DNA of 64,000 nt from Bryum argenteum (taxonomy: Eukaryota > Streptophyta > Bryopsida > Bryales > Bryaceae), in NCBI GenBank assembly GCA_037043015.1, contig CM073326.1, forward strand, positions 11,478,345-11,542,344, given 5' to 3'. Below are positions 1-18,796 of this stretch, in pieces. The translations under genes were made by a program, and so were the position numbers. The notes beneath the pieces were generated by a model. The model saw nothing but the letters and a program-made list of their open reading frames with translations. It was not told where the DNA came from and searched no databases. Within the stretch, counting starts at the first letter, position 1; the number at the start of each line of letters is the position of its first letter.

Positions 1-1749
1 TTTCCAAGTACAAAAAATTTATATAAAATTTAACAATATGAATGGACACTTCATTCTCGCCAGCCAATTAGAAAGGGACCGCAATTGTTATCTATAAAAT
101 TTAGCCAGAAGTACATAGCTGAAATTTGAAAATACAAGAATATTCCTATACACTACGGGGATTCATCCAATGAAGAGCGGGCTCCTGTATTTCAATGCTA
201 CAAGCGATTCTCGGAACCCCAATGAGCCAATGGGATTTTTTCTTCAATATCATTGGAATTTTCCATTTGGACCTTCCGACGGCCATTTTAGATAGTTTTT
301 GAATTCAAATTTGAGGCCTGCGACCCCAAATCACCCTTGGTAATCTACTCCTTGAAATTTAACACCTATGCATCAAAAAATTACCCATCCCCTTCCTTGC
401 CCCCGAAAAATGCTCGTAGCACTGAACTACGGTGATCCATGAAGAGCTCATCAAGAGCTTTAAAGTGGCCGCGTAGGCGCCAGCCAGCGTGGATGAAGAC
501 CTCGGCAGAAGAAGACAGAGTCGGTTTTGACTTGTGCAAGGAGCCTGGCAATATTCTAAACTAATCAACACACACCTTCCTCATCCGAAAGCAGGAAAAA
601 CGCAGTTGATTCTCCAGACAGTTGATAATCCATTGATTGATTCAATAAGAAAAGAAAAAAGAAAACAAACAAAAACAGAAAAAACCGACTGCTTGCAAGT
701 TGCAATTACGAAAAACGGGGGTGGGGGTCCACTGGCTCCGACGATTGCTCCGTCCGGGGCCCCACTGACAGCAAGAGGGAGTGCCGCTTTGTTCGCACGA
801 GTTGCTTCCTCCTTCACCGCTTTCTTCGAATCCACCTGCATGGAGCTAGCACTCGATACTGGGCGGCGACCTCATCTTTCCTCCGACAACTCCTCCTTTC
901 CCGTTGTGAAAAAAGCATCACTGGGCACCATCGCATCGAATCTCGTACAGTGCCTGCAAATCGAGCTAGTTACAGTAGACGCCCTTCTTGGCTCCGACCT
1001 GATCCACATACCGCCGCAACAACAGCAGGTCGGCACACCCTTTGTGCCAAGCTTACAGAAGCGTCTAGACACTTTGTGATTGTTTGTTTCCGTGAGCCGG
1101 GAGTTTTGGTTTCACGAGCTTTGAGATAGTCAATGAAGGTAGACGTCCGATTCGATAACTGTAAACTGCGAAGCGTGTGGAAGCTGAAGACTCGTTTTTT
1201 GTAAGCTTCATGAATATAGCTATATTCGAGATCGTAGCACCTTATTTTGGGGGAGGGGGGCAGCCCTACTGTAGCGTCAATATTCTGGTTGACTCGTCAC
1301 ACGGTGCTAGTGATCAGTTTTGAACAAGACTCTCATGTTCGCTCGAGGGGTTTTAGAGTTCCTGGAACTGCGGGTGCAAGTGTAGGGTATGTAGACAATC
1401 ATCATAAAACACGCTAGTATTGCAAAGAAGCTGTTTTCTGAAGTTGGGCGGGGGGTTATTCTTCTTCTGTTGCAGCAGCAGCGAGTGGTGACGATTATTG
1501 GATTGGAAGAGCGAGCTTGCGAGCAACTCAACTGAGCGGGATGTAAGAAGAATCATTCAGTACCAACACCTCGCTCGTTCGTTTTTTTCGTTGATCCGGA
1601 TTAAGGGGTCCGGAGGATTCAGTGCTCACAAGTTTCTTCAAATCACAACCAGGTTCGTTGAGCACGGAGATTGTCGATTCCGTTTCGATTCCATTCTAGC
1701 AGCGACAGAAAGAAGTTGAAAAAGAAGTTGAAAGCGGGGAAACCGTTCG
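1..1749. other. 5' flank of receptor kinase; no supported gene
   Basis: No conserved coding region is recognised here. Open frames at 534-1079 (+) and 581-1072 (-) have low-complexity or biased composition and match no family I know. The stretch from about 1300 to 1749 lies directly upstream of the receptor-kinase start codon and probably holds its promoter and 5' UTR, but I see no TATA box convincing enough to call. Confidence 0.4.
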
Positions 1750-9055
<7,306 letters not shown>

Positions 9056-9358
9056 TCGTCAACCCCGCTCACACCACTCTTGCTAGCTTTGCTCATTCGG
9101 CCATTTGCCACCGACAGCACCCTTGGTTTCCACCGTCACCGTCACGGAGAGCAGTCTGCGGAGCTTTACCCACTCGGCCACATTACATTCAAATGGTCGC
9201 TGACAAAAGTCGACATCATGGTTTTCTTCGGAGCTTGTACACTAGATTAGCATTGTTTTTTCTCCTTCTTATTATAAAATGATCATTAGGTTTCTGAGCC
9301 TACATGTGGGCAGGGTTGTCGTCTTCGACACATTTTCGGTAATGTCTGTCGAGTTGTC

Positions 9359-9499
9359 GTGTTCATCATGTGTGTGGTATGTTAAACAATTTGGTGTTCA
9401 TCTTGTATGTGGTATGTTAAACAATTTGGTGTTCATCATGTGTGTGGTATGTTAAACAATTTGGTGTTCATCATGTGTGTGGTATGTTAAACAATTTGG
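9359..9499. repeat. 35-bp tandem repeat, four copies
   Basis: Four head-to-tail copies of a unit starting GTGTTCATCATGTGTGTGGT and ending AAACAATTTG. Copies are nearly identical; the second reads CTTGTATG in place of CATGTGTG. It sits about 300 bp after the receptor-kinase stop codon, so it is in or just beyond the 3' UTR. The rest of 9056-9990 shows nothing recognisable. Confidence 0.9.
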
Positions 9500-9989
9500 A
9501 TGAAATACGCTCAAATATCCAAGAATATGAGGGCATGTTCTAGAATATTCTAAGTATATTCTAGGATTATGGTATATAATTCTCAAACAAAGGGTCTGTT
9601 GTTTATCTGACATGTCGTGTGTCTGATGTCGTGTCGAGTTTGTCGTACAAGACAATCGTGCATGTGGGTGGTTCCCTAACAATAATCTTACTTCGTTAAG
9701 CATTTAGGAGCTTTTGTTGTTTCATTACACTGGAGGATCATGGGGCCTTCATCAGCAGCGCCTTCACATTCGATACTCACTGAGAGCAGTGTTGGTTTCT
9801 GCTCGTTAGGATCTTCAAGCATTTGTAGGTGTTAGTTAACCTTTGAATGGATAGCTTTTGATCTTTAATGAAATGGGGAAGTTAATGAGGTTGTGGAGGA
9901 GTTTCCAAATGATAGTGATCATTTCAACATGGTTTGTGAACATTCTCAATGCCAATTTTTGGATGGAAAGCAGAACTTTGAAGAGTCTT

Positions 9990-11460
9990 AAGTTCTTCAT
10001 GGGAAGTCTGTTTTTGACGAAATCACTTGGGTTGGGTCTTGAAATTACGTTTTATATATGTGTGATAGAACTTTCAGACACATGCAATGAAGTATGAATT
10101 AATGGCTCTCAATTCAATGACGTCAGCTTTTGGTTTTGTGATTTCAAACATTGTGCATGTTCTACCATTGCGAGCAGTTTATGAGAAATCAAAAATAGTT
10201 TATCATGAAATTTCTAACACAAGTTTGATTTTGAGGTGGAACACAACAACTTTCTAGTTGGAAGCTTTTTTTATCCAAATGGTGGCATGGATGATCTTTT
10301 CACAAAAAGTGTCCGAAAGGTATGGAGAAACCCTATAATTTGCGCAAGATTTCAACTTTGTGCAATCTTAATATATTAAAAACATAGATTACTATAGTCA
10401 AATCGACCTGATTTGGGCTTCACTCACCTTTAGGAATTAAAAATAAACTTCCAATCCTTAGTTTTAGAAATGACAATTTCATTTTCTTGAATGCTTACTA
10501 TCCCAAGGATGTTTATGTAATTTGGAATTTTTCTAGAAGAGGAAATTTAATCTACTTTTGATCTCATTGACCTTGTTCTAGATGACTTTCAACAACTAAA
10601 ACATGACAATATACTATAGATATTCTCAATTCAAAAGAGTGGAAGGTTCAATACATACATGATAAATTATTGTTTCAACTTGTTGTTTAATTTATTTCAC
10701 ACATATTTGGGTGCTTGGAAAGTTACACCCTAAACACGTAATTCGTTATAATGGGAATATTCACATTATCAAATTGATGACAATTGAGCTTGAGTTGAGC
10801 CAAATGTACTGTGTAGGTACATTTAGCTCGACTCGAGCTAAACCCACATTTCTCAAAATCAGTGAATAATACCATTATAACGAATTACGTGTTCCTAATT
10901 TTCATAGTTTTCAGGGTTAATAGTTAGCATTATAATTTACCATTTGCAAGGCAAGTTGTTCAAAAAAGTAAGAATTTGTGTTAAAACAAGATTTAATATA
11001 ACACATTAATAGCAACATACTAACTCATTGTAATTGGTCTCTCTCCTCAAACTAATTTTCCTAGATTTGCATGCAAAAGTTTGAGTTCTAGACTATTTTT
11101 CCTTTGTGAAATTTTAAGTTGTTTAAACCATTGCAAGGCCTTTATTTGGGTAAAAAAAATCCTCTTATGCTTTTTTTTTGGGTTCAAGGATGTCAAGGTG
11201 AACATCTTTGTAGTTGGTGCTTTCATACCGCAGTAAGTCCATTGGTAGTATTTTCACTTCACAAGTGAAAATGTTGAGATTTTGTGACGAGTATTAATAC
11301 TTTACCATTTTGCAAGCTATAAGGCCTCATAATTCAAAATTTAACCCACATGATGTAAAATATGTTTACTGCAGTTGAGATCTTAACAACATTCCTATTT
11401 ATGACACTCTTTAAGAATGTGTTCTTTTGAGTCAAACCATTTAGGGGTTTAATGTGTTCT
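9990..11460. repeat. Dispersed repeat family D, copy D1 (rearranged)
   Basis: Degenerate relative of the repeats at 55.58-56.26 kb and 60.49-62.80 kb. Shared blocks are about 9990-10300 and 11050-11460, including GAAATCACTTGGGTTGGGTC and AAATGTTGAGATTTTGTGA. It ends in CCATTTAGGGGTTTAA, resembling the GGGGTTAA end of the TTAA-type elements. The middle 700 bp does not match the other copies and holds a separate MITE. No coding capacity seen. Confidence 0.55.
10733..10893. mobile_element. 161-bp MITE with ~32-bp inverted termini
   Basis: The left end reads AACACGTAATTCGTTATAAT and the right end is its reverse complement, with a few mismatches extending to about 32 bp. CCTA flanks both sides (10729-10732 and 10894-10897) as a possible 4-bp target duplication. 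The centre is itself partly palindromic around the AGCTCGACTCGAGCT region. Too short to code. Confidence 0.75.
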
Positions 11461-11641
11461 AAGTATGTTAACTCTTACATCATAAACATCTTTTAGTTCT
11501 TTTATATATAGAATTAACTTCTAAATCCAATACATGTATTTTCTCATCAACATTAAATTTTAGACTAAAATACTTCACATTGCAAATTTAAAATTTAAAA
11601 AATCACAATTATTATCACGAAAATTTCTTTCTTTCATGTGA

Positions 11642-12040
11642 ATGGATTATAAAAAGAAAAAGAAAACCTCATTGAACAACGACAAGGCAAATGTCAAGAA
11701 TGAAGAGCTTGGTAAATTGAATGAGGATGAAATAGAAAGATTACATGAGAAGCAAATGAATAATTTATACGACAAAGAATGGGTTTTATTACGTGAGAAT
11801 GAAATTGATAAATTAAAGAAAGAGAAGATGAATACTTTACATGTCGATACAAAAGCCGAAAAAATATATGAGAAAGAGATGGATCATATTCAAGAAGATA
11901 TCAACAACTTTATTCATGAACAAAAAATTGATAATTTACAAGAAGATATAGATGATTTTTTGCATAAACATATGAATCATCTTCAAGAAGAATCTTTCAA
12001 AAACAAAAGAAGATGGATGAAACATGAAAATGATTCTTGA
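11642..12040 (+). CDS. Orphan small coiled-coil ORF
   Basis: 132 codons from ATG to TGA in AT-rich spacer. I do not recognise a family. The product would be very rich in Lys, Glu, Asp and Asn, with heptad-like hydrophobic spacing and a loosely repeated pattern of an acidic/Leu segment followed by His-Met or Asn (for example EDINNFIHEQKIDNLQEDID and DFLHKHMNHLQEE). Predicted soluble coiled coil with no signal peptide or TM. No neighbouring exon is evident. It could be a chance frame in a minisatellite-like tract, a transposon remnant, or a lineage-specific gene. Confidence 0.25.
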   Translation: MDYKKKKKTSLNNDKANVKNEELGKLNEDEIERLHEKQMNNLYDKEWVLLRENEIDKLKKEKMNTLHVDTKAEKIYEKEMDHIQEDINNFIHEQKIDNLQEDIDDFLHKHMNHLQEESFKNKRRWMKHENDS

Positions 12041-14104
12041 AGTTATGACGGTAAAAAATTGATTCAAATAAATAAATAAGAACACCAATCTCTTGTGGGG
12101 TTTGCGCCCGTTTGACCTACCCTTGATGATATGCCCACAGGTCATAACAACAATTGATTCAACTATTCATTAAGCCAATTGGAGAAGAAACTATTGTGCC
12201 ATCTTAAAACTACAGTAGTGTTGCAATAATTTATAAATTTTGAAGTAATTCGAGTGTCTCAATTTTTTTATAAATTTTGACAAATATAACTCTTTGTATG
12301 GATAATATTTGGCATACATATTGGTACTGTAAACATAGGGTTCTAATTTCAATCTTAGGAGATTTTAGTTAAGAAATTTGAGAGTCGAGAAGTGTTTAAT
12401 GTTTCATTGTTACTTTCTTTGAGTTGTTGAAGAGATTGAAGATATAATGTTGTGTGAAGTTCATAATGAAAGTAAAACATGAGAATAAAACATTGTATGT
12501 GTACAAACTACATACTTTTTTTCTCAATATAATAATAAAATATTACTTTGATTGACTCAAGCAAAATATAAACGGGAAGAATAATAGATTTTAGTGCTAA
12601 AGAAAAAGGTAATGTCCAAAATCTTGATTTAGGACACAAAATCTTCATGTAAGTATCGTCTTTACAGTAATAACAAATCTTATCAAGAGTTAAGGAACAT
12701 CTAGAAGCAAGTGAATACTATGTAACTTGATATGTATAAATGATCGTTTATAACATATGATCATTGAGGCTAAAAGTTGTCTCAAAGGTTTTATTTTCAT
12801 CCATTTTCTTGATTGTCGTGTTCCATAAAGTTATAGCTTGCAATTGATTATGTTTTATGCATAGTAGTAGAAGTAAGTCATGTTTTATCATAGTTTAAAT
12901 TTGTGCATTCTAATATGGTGTTTGAAGGTTTTGTCGATGAAAAATTGGCCCAGTTTAGAGTTTTACATATAATGATTGAATTTTCCTCTTGTTGTACAAA
13001 ATATTGTACAGATTTTCTATACTACTACTAATGGTATTATTATGTGTTGTTGTAATGGTTGCAATTGTAAGTAAAACATGCTTATAGATCATAATGCTTG
13101 TAGAAAAATTGTTACTTGTTATCATGCCAATCAAACAAAATGTTATAAGAATGTTTTAAAATGCACTTGTATGATTCGTTTTGAGTTTCTAAGAATCAAA
13201 TTTTATATGGTACGTTAACAAATAAATATAGTATGCATAATGAATTTAGTCCCAATAATTTTCAAGCTCTTACGTTTATCAAGGAGATAAAAAGGGAGTA
13301 TCTACTTATCAAATTTTGGTTTTTAGCATATGTTTCTTTGTTGGCACTATGTATCTATATTTGGTTGTAATGATGGCATGTTTCTAAATAGAGATGGTTT
13401 TTAGAATGGTTGCACCTTGTTGACATAAGTTGGTTAGTTGTGAAGACTTTATGTCTAACTTTGTTATCATTAAGTAGCAAGTATAGTCTCTAGTGTGTTA
13501 TGTAGAAATATCATCAATGATAGGTCTAAAAGTCATTCAATCATGCTCAATGTTGTTCCTAATACATATTCTTCACTGGTTTTCTATGAGTTTAATTCTA
13601 TCAAAAATTAACCCACCGTAAATGAATATCACATAGGATGTCATATTCAATAATGCATCTGCAAGCTTGTTACCATTAAAGAAGATCATAAACCTACATT
13701 AATAACTTTGCTCAATAATGTTTATTTTACATCTTGACTATCGTTATAATGAAGTGCAAGGCTCACATGTAATTCTTTGTATACTTCGGTGTGGGAAGTG
13801 TGAAATGGTGTTACAAACTACTTATACACAATAATTTTATAAGTACCAGTAATACATCTTTCTTGACAATAATTATTTTTCATTCAAGTTGCACAATGAG
13901 TTATACTTAATAAGAAGGGCACCTTGTAATGATTGTTAAGTTATTGAAATTGTTTTAACTAGCTTGCTCCAAGACCCAATTTTTTTTATTATAATACCAA
14001 TAAAGAAAAAATCCTCAATTATTCAATGACGATAACTAAAAGTGTCTTCAATGAATAATGTTTATTCATCCAGAACACTTTTGGTTATTTTCATTTAGTC
14101 GTTG
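12041..14104. other. AT-rich spacer, nothing recognised
   Basis: No ORF of note, no conserved domain, no clear tandem or inverted repeat. Composition is typical of the intergenic DNA elsewhere in the window. Confidence 0.5.
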
Positions 14105-14478
14105 TTAACCCCTAAAGTTCCTTGTGTTTTCAAGGCCTCCAAAATCAAAAAGTGCAATTTTAGACCACTTTGTGGAAATTGAGGCATGGTAAAAAAAAAT
14201 CCAGTTTTTTTATACCACTAACCGTAAGATCTTAAAGGCAACTACCATATAAACTACTATGTAAAATTAAGCGTTGGATCGTCACCACTTGCGAGATCAT
14301 AATGTTCAAAGTTGGTGCAAAAGTTTTTTTGGTCTTGCACGAAAGGCATGGTCTACTTTGTGCGTAGGGCAACTTGATGATTGTAATTCCAAACATTTTG
14401 CTCATAATTTTTCCCATGTAAGGCATCAAGTTGGGCATGTGCTTGCAAAATCTTAGCTTCTCAATGATGTTTTTGAGT
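14105..14478. mobile_element. TTAA-type element, family A-long, truncated copy A3
   Basis: Begins TTAACCCCTAAAGTTCC and runs through blocks shared with the ~0.95-kb elements at 45.70 and 53.63 kb, such as GGGCAACTTGATGATTGT and CATGTAAGGCATCAAGTTGG. No right terminus (GGGGTTAA) follows, so the copy is cut off at about 14.48 kb. The next 400 bp to the LTR element hold nothing recognised. Confidence 0.65.
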
Positions 14479-14876
14479 CTTTGCCTAAATTTTTTTCACG
14501 AAGGTGGTTTACAGACACTCTTCATGTGAAAATTGGGGTGATATTGCAAAATCATTAACTATACTATGAATTATACAAAAGTTGACAGTGAAATTTAGAA
14601 AAATAAAGAAAATAATTGTATTAAATTCTCCATTTCAGGGCGATGTTTGAAGGAAGATTACATATATGTAATAGAAAATGAGAGAGGGCAGTACATGAAG
14701 GATGGGACCCTCTCTAACTTCAAAGGGTCCAGCATTCTGACATTGGCAAAGCCATGAATGGCCTTGCTAGAAGGATAAATTAGGCCTCCACGTAGGTTGC
14801 AAGCAATAAATGCCACAATTACACCCTAATGGTGTGAACTGAACTAGGTGGAAGGAGCTATCTAATGAACCGGTCA

Positions 14877-16192
14877 TGTCGCGGCCCTAATTACTCCCAC
14901 TCTTTTTCTTCAAGTAAGCCTTACTTGGTAGCGGAATCACGGCTTATTTTGTTGGTAGCAACCGGCCACAACTTAGCTAACACTGCACATGCCAAGCACA
15001 CACAATGTTAGCACCATTTCTAGTCAAGGTGTCCAACCCACCTTGACTCCCCCAACTCATGACCCGGAACCCGTAAACCGGAACTCCCACAAAACACATG
15101 GGCATGCCACTTGGTGGCACGGGGCGGCCTTCCACACATGTCCAAGCTCCCAAGGGTGGCACTACTCACCCACGGAGCTAACCGCCCTTGCATATTGTCC
15201 AACTCCCCACTAGTCCCCTTCCATTCATGTCTACACTCTCCATTCGGGACATTACCGGAAACCGCACTACTTTTCACGGGACTAGTTTGGAGCGGGACAC
15301 TTTTCCAACCCAATGTTTCGGGATGCACACCACAAGCATCCCATAGCGCCCAAGGTGCGGGAGTGAGGCTCCATCCCAAGCCTCACCCCTTAGAGCCACC
15401 CCGGCTCTCCTCGGCACCATGTGGAAGTGAGAGGAGGAGACCACCCTCCTCATAGTACTCTCTCTGAGTCTTGTAGGCCCCCTCTTGTGTTGAGGGGCCT
15501 TCCGTGACACACTTTTGTTTTGGAAGACCACCCGTTTTTGCCTTAGCCTCAAAAACGGGCCGTATCTTCTTCTCGGGCTAACTTGTAGCTTAGTTATCCA
15601 AATGGGACGTGCGAGCCCATTTTCGACATCTACTCTTTGAGTAGATGTCGATAGACTCCTCACTTGTCCCAATCGGAGCTTCTATGTGGGAGCTATGCTC
15701 CTCTGAACATTTGGGAGTCCCGGGAGGCAGCAGTCCCGGAGTCCCGAAGTCCCGATGCTTTGGAGAGCCATATCTCCCAAAGCATTGCTTTGCTCCTCAC
15801 GAGCCTTAGCATTTTGGAAAGCTCTTGTCTAGAGCTTTCCAAAGACATGCAACATGCCGCCATCCAAGAAGGACGACATTTTGAGTCCCGAAAGGTAACA
15901 CTCCCGAGTCCCGGAGTGTCCCGGAACGCGCTCCAACTTTGGAGAGCCATATCTCATGACTCACAACTCCAAATCGCGCGTTCTTTGGACCTATGGGTGC
16001 GTGCTTAAACAAGGTTTCCAACCATGTAAAGCACACCACCAAGTTCGTCCCGAGTACGACGCCATTGCGTGCTGTTTGCTCGGGACTCCCCTTAGTCATT
16101 TCACCTTGTCTCTTGCCAAGCCCGGGACGTCACTCCCGGGGTCCTCTTGGCTCACCACGGTGTTCGGGCATCCTTTTGAAAGGGATGTTGCA
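14877..16192 (-). repeat. 3' LTR of the gypsy element
   Basis: 1316 bp. In + orientation it starts TGTCGCGGCC and ends GGGATGTTGCA; the other LTR ends GGGATGTGACA, so the terminal GACA of this copy is altered to TGCA. It contains a perfect 12-bp stem with a 3-nt loop at 15624-15650. The half at about 15.6-16.18 kb looks identical to the other LTR, while the outer half carries many small differences. Confidence 0.93.
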
Positions 16193-16209
16193 CTCACCCC
16201 CACCAAACA
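16193..16209 (-). other. Polypurine tract of the gypsy element
   Basis: On the - strand this reads TGTTTGGTGGGGGTGAG directly before the 3' LTR, the expected position of the plus-strand primer. It is purine-rich but interrupted by T residues, so the call is tentative. Confidence 0.5.
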
Positions 16210-17268
16210 GCGTCGATGCCCTCATCGACAATCTCTCTTGTCGGCAGTACCAAGTTCTTGAGGTAGCCTCCTCCTTGGCACTTGCATTGCGTTCCAGGGT
16301 AGCTAGCCCCGCAATGCTCTAAGCATCCTTCCACTTAGATAATGGCTAAGCCCTCAAAGGTGGCATTAGATAGGTCTAAGGTCCTTGGCACCCTAGAGTT
16401 TGCCTTCAAAGGACCTACAAAATCTAGACCTATCTACTTTGAGACTTACTTGGAATGCCCCCAATGGCCCCAAGTTAGGCTCAACTAGCCTATCATACTC
16501 ACATGACTTAGGAATGAATTCAAGGCTAACCAATACTTTCTTGGTCGCAACACCAAGCCCTCTTTTAAGCACTTAGGCTCTCAAGTGGTGAACTTTGCTC
16601 GCCTAGGGATAATGCTAAGTCCCGCCCGACCTAGCCTTTGCTTCACCCTACCGAGACATGGATGGCCAACCCATGCGTTGACAATGGTCAATGTAAGAGT
16701 CTAGCTGTCAAAACAAGCAAAAACTACAAAAGAAATATATTGATCCAAGAATTAGGTTTACAATGAATAAGAGTCCCTTATATACTAATCTCTTGGCTCA
16801 ACTGCCGAGGCTATACTTTAGCTCTACTGCCGAAGTTCTATTTATAAAATTAATAGCGAGTGAACATCCGAGCTTATCAACGAGGCCTTGGCCCATGACA
16901 GTCAACCCGCAAAGGGCACTTTTATGAGCCCGTGCCACTATCTTGCTCCTGCCCGAGCAAGTCCTAAGCTTGAGAGTCATGGGGATTCACCCACTCACAA
17001 CTCCCAAGCCAAGGTCCCTGTTTTGCAGCATTCCAAGTATTGGCTTCGCGTATCCTTCAACCTCTTCTAACCAACCTAGCAATCCAACATGAGACTAGGA
17101 CACATCTCACATTCAACATGCAATCACGGAAACTTGCCATTCAATTTGCAACTTTATTGTCAACCAAGTATTACAATATGTGCAATTTGCACCAAATACT
17201 AGACAAAACTTAGGCCAAGTCTACACAAGTGTGGTGATTCACCCCCACTTCAAAGGTTGATGTCCTCA

Positions 17269-18477
17269 TCAATGCTTTCTCGGTGTCTTGGATCTCCGTT
17301 GGCTTTCATACCTTTCCACCATCTCCTTTGCATTTGCCATGTACTTGGCCTCTACCCATGTTGCTTCCTTCTCATGGTACCCCCGCCACTTCACCAAGTA
17401 TTCTTTGCCCTTCTTGGTGTTCCGACATTTCAAAATGCCTTCTACCTCAAACTCTAGGTGATCACCAACTAGTTCGGGTGGAGGCCGCAACACTTGCTTG
17501 CGTTCCGGCCTCACCTTATTTTCGTGATATGGCTTGAGCAATGACACATGGAAGGTGGGGTGAACCTTGATCTCCGGTGGTAAGTCCAACTTATAGACAT
17601 CCTCAAACAACCGTTTTGCAATGACAAATGGACCCGCATACTTTGCCATGAATTTGGGAGTCAAGCCATCCGGTAAAGTGAAGTTCTTCACATTCAACCA
17701 CACCTTTTGGCCCTCCTCATACTCCTCATGGCGCCGCCCTTTGTTAACTTGTTTCACATACCTCTTTTGTGCCTTGTCTAAGTACCACTTGGTCTTCTCA
17801 AGTAGTTGGTCTCTCTTGGCCACAAAGTCTTCAGCAACTTGGCTTCGTTCCAACTCCGATTGCAGTCCTTCCAAAGCTAGGTCGGCAGGCATAAGTGGCT
17901 CAACTCCATAAGCCACCTTGAACGGCGATTGCCCCGTAGCTGAATGCCCTGATGCATTGTAGCTAAACTCCGCCAAACCCAAGTACTCACTCCAATCACT
18001 TTGGTCTGCACTCACATAGTTGCGAAGGTATTGATTCAAGACCCCATTCACCCGTTCCGTTTGCCCATCGGTTTGAGGGTGAAAAGCCGTACTAAATGTC
18101 AACTTTGTCTTCATCCTCCTAAACAAGTGCCTCCAAAATGCACTTGTAAACTTGGGGTCTCTGTCAGATACAATCACCTTTGGCAATCCATGGTGCCGCC
18201 ACCAAACGTTGAAAAAGAGCACCGCGGTTTCAAAGCCGGTCGCCGTCCCTTTTGTTGGCTCCATCCTTGCCAACTTACTAAACCTATCAACCACCACAAA
18301 GATGGCGTCACTCCCTCGTGACTCCGGAAGGCTTGTAATGAAATCCATAGAGAAACACTCCCATGGACCATCCGGATAGGCAAAGGCCTTAACAAACCCA
18401 CTTGCTTTCGCAGATGACGCCCGGTTGGCTTGACAAGTGATACAAGTTTTCACATAATGGGCAATATCTTCCTTCAT
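17269..18477 (-). CDS. Integrase with C-terminal chromodomain (gypsy pol, 3' part)
   Basis: 402-codon open frame covering most of the integrase. The CxxC of the zinc-binding HHCC domain is visible (TCITCQA), the catalytic core has Asp in FSMDFI, Asp in VSDRD and Glu in QTERVN, and the C-terminal GPFVI/DLPPEIKVHPTFHVS block is present. A chromodomain follows (aromatic and charged pattern around EYLVKWRGY and ATWVEA), which defines chromoviruses and is thought to direct integration to particular chromatin. The His part of the zinc finger lies upstream in a frame-broken stretch (18478-18796). The annotated start is just the first Met of this open stretch; in the intact element this would be part of one polyprotein. 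Confidence 0.92.
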   Translation of the reverse strand: MKEDIAHYVKTCITCQANRASSAKASGFVKAFAYPDGPWECFSMDFITSLPESRGSDAIFVVVDRFSKLARMEPTKGTATGFETAVLFFNVWWRHHGLPKVIVSDRDPKFTSAFWRHLFRRMKTKLTFSTAFHPQTDGQTERVNGVLNQYLRNYVSADQSDWSEYLGLAEFSYNASGHSATGQSPFKVAYGVEPLMPADLALEGLQSELERSQVAEDFVAKRDQLLEKTKWYLDKAQKRYVKQVNKGRRHEEYEEGQKVWLNVKNFTLPDGLTPKFMAKYAGPFVIAKRLFEDVYKLDLPPEIKVHPTFHVSLLKPYHENKVRPERKQVLRPPPELVGDHLEFEVEGILKCRNTKKGKEYLVKWRGYHEKEATWVEAKYMANAKEMVERYESQRRSKTPRKH

Positions 18478-18796
18478 CCGGCTAATAGAACCTCTTTGAA
18501 ACCGAGCATATGGTGGATTTCTCCCCTATGCCCGCCCAGGGGTTGTCATGCTCCTCCTTGAAAGACACTCAACCTCAACTTGCCCTTTGGAACATACACC
18601 CTATTTTGCTTGAACTTGATCATACTTGGTGAAGCCGGATACCTTTGGGCTTCTTGCCACACCTAAGTTCATCTAAGAACTTTTGAGCCTCGGGGTCTTT
18701 CATATATGCCTCCCTTATCCGCTTTGCCAAATCACCTTTCCCGCATACATCACTCTCAAGACTTGCGTGGTGCTTGGCCTATGTTCATCCTTCCGC

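Noticed and set aside
534-1079. 181-codon open frame upstream of the receptor kinase
   Set aside because: No recognisable domain, biased composition, and equally long frames on the other strand; no splice partners.
14989-16322. Several 100-codon frames on both strands in the LTRs
   Set aside because: They are repeated identically in the other LTR (22-23.2 kb) and reflect GC-rich LTR sequence, not genes.
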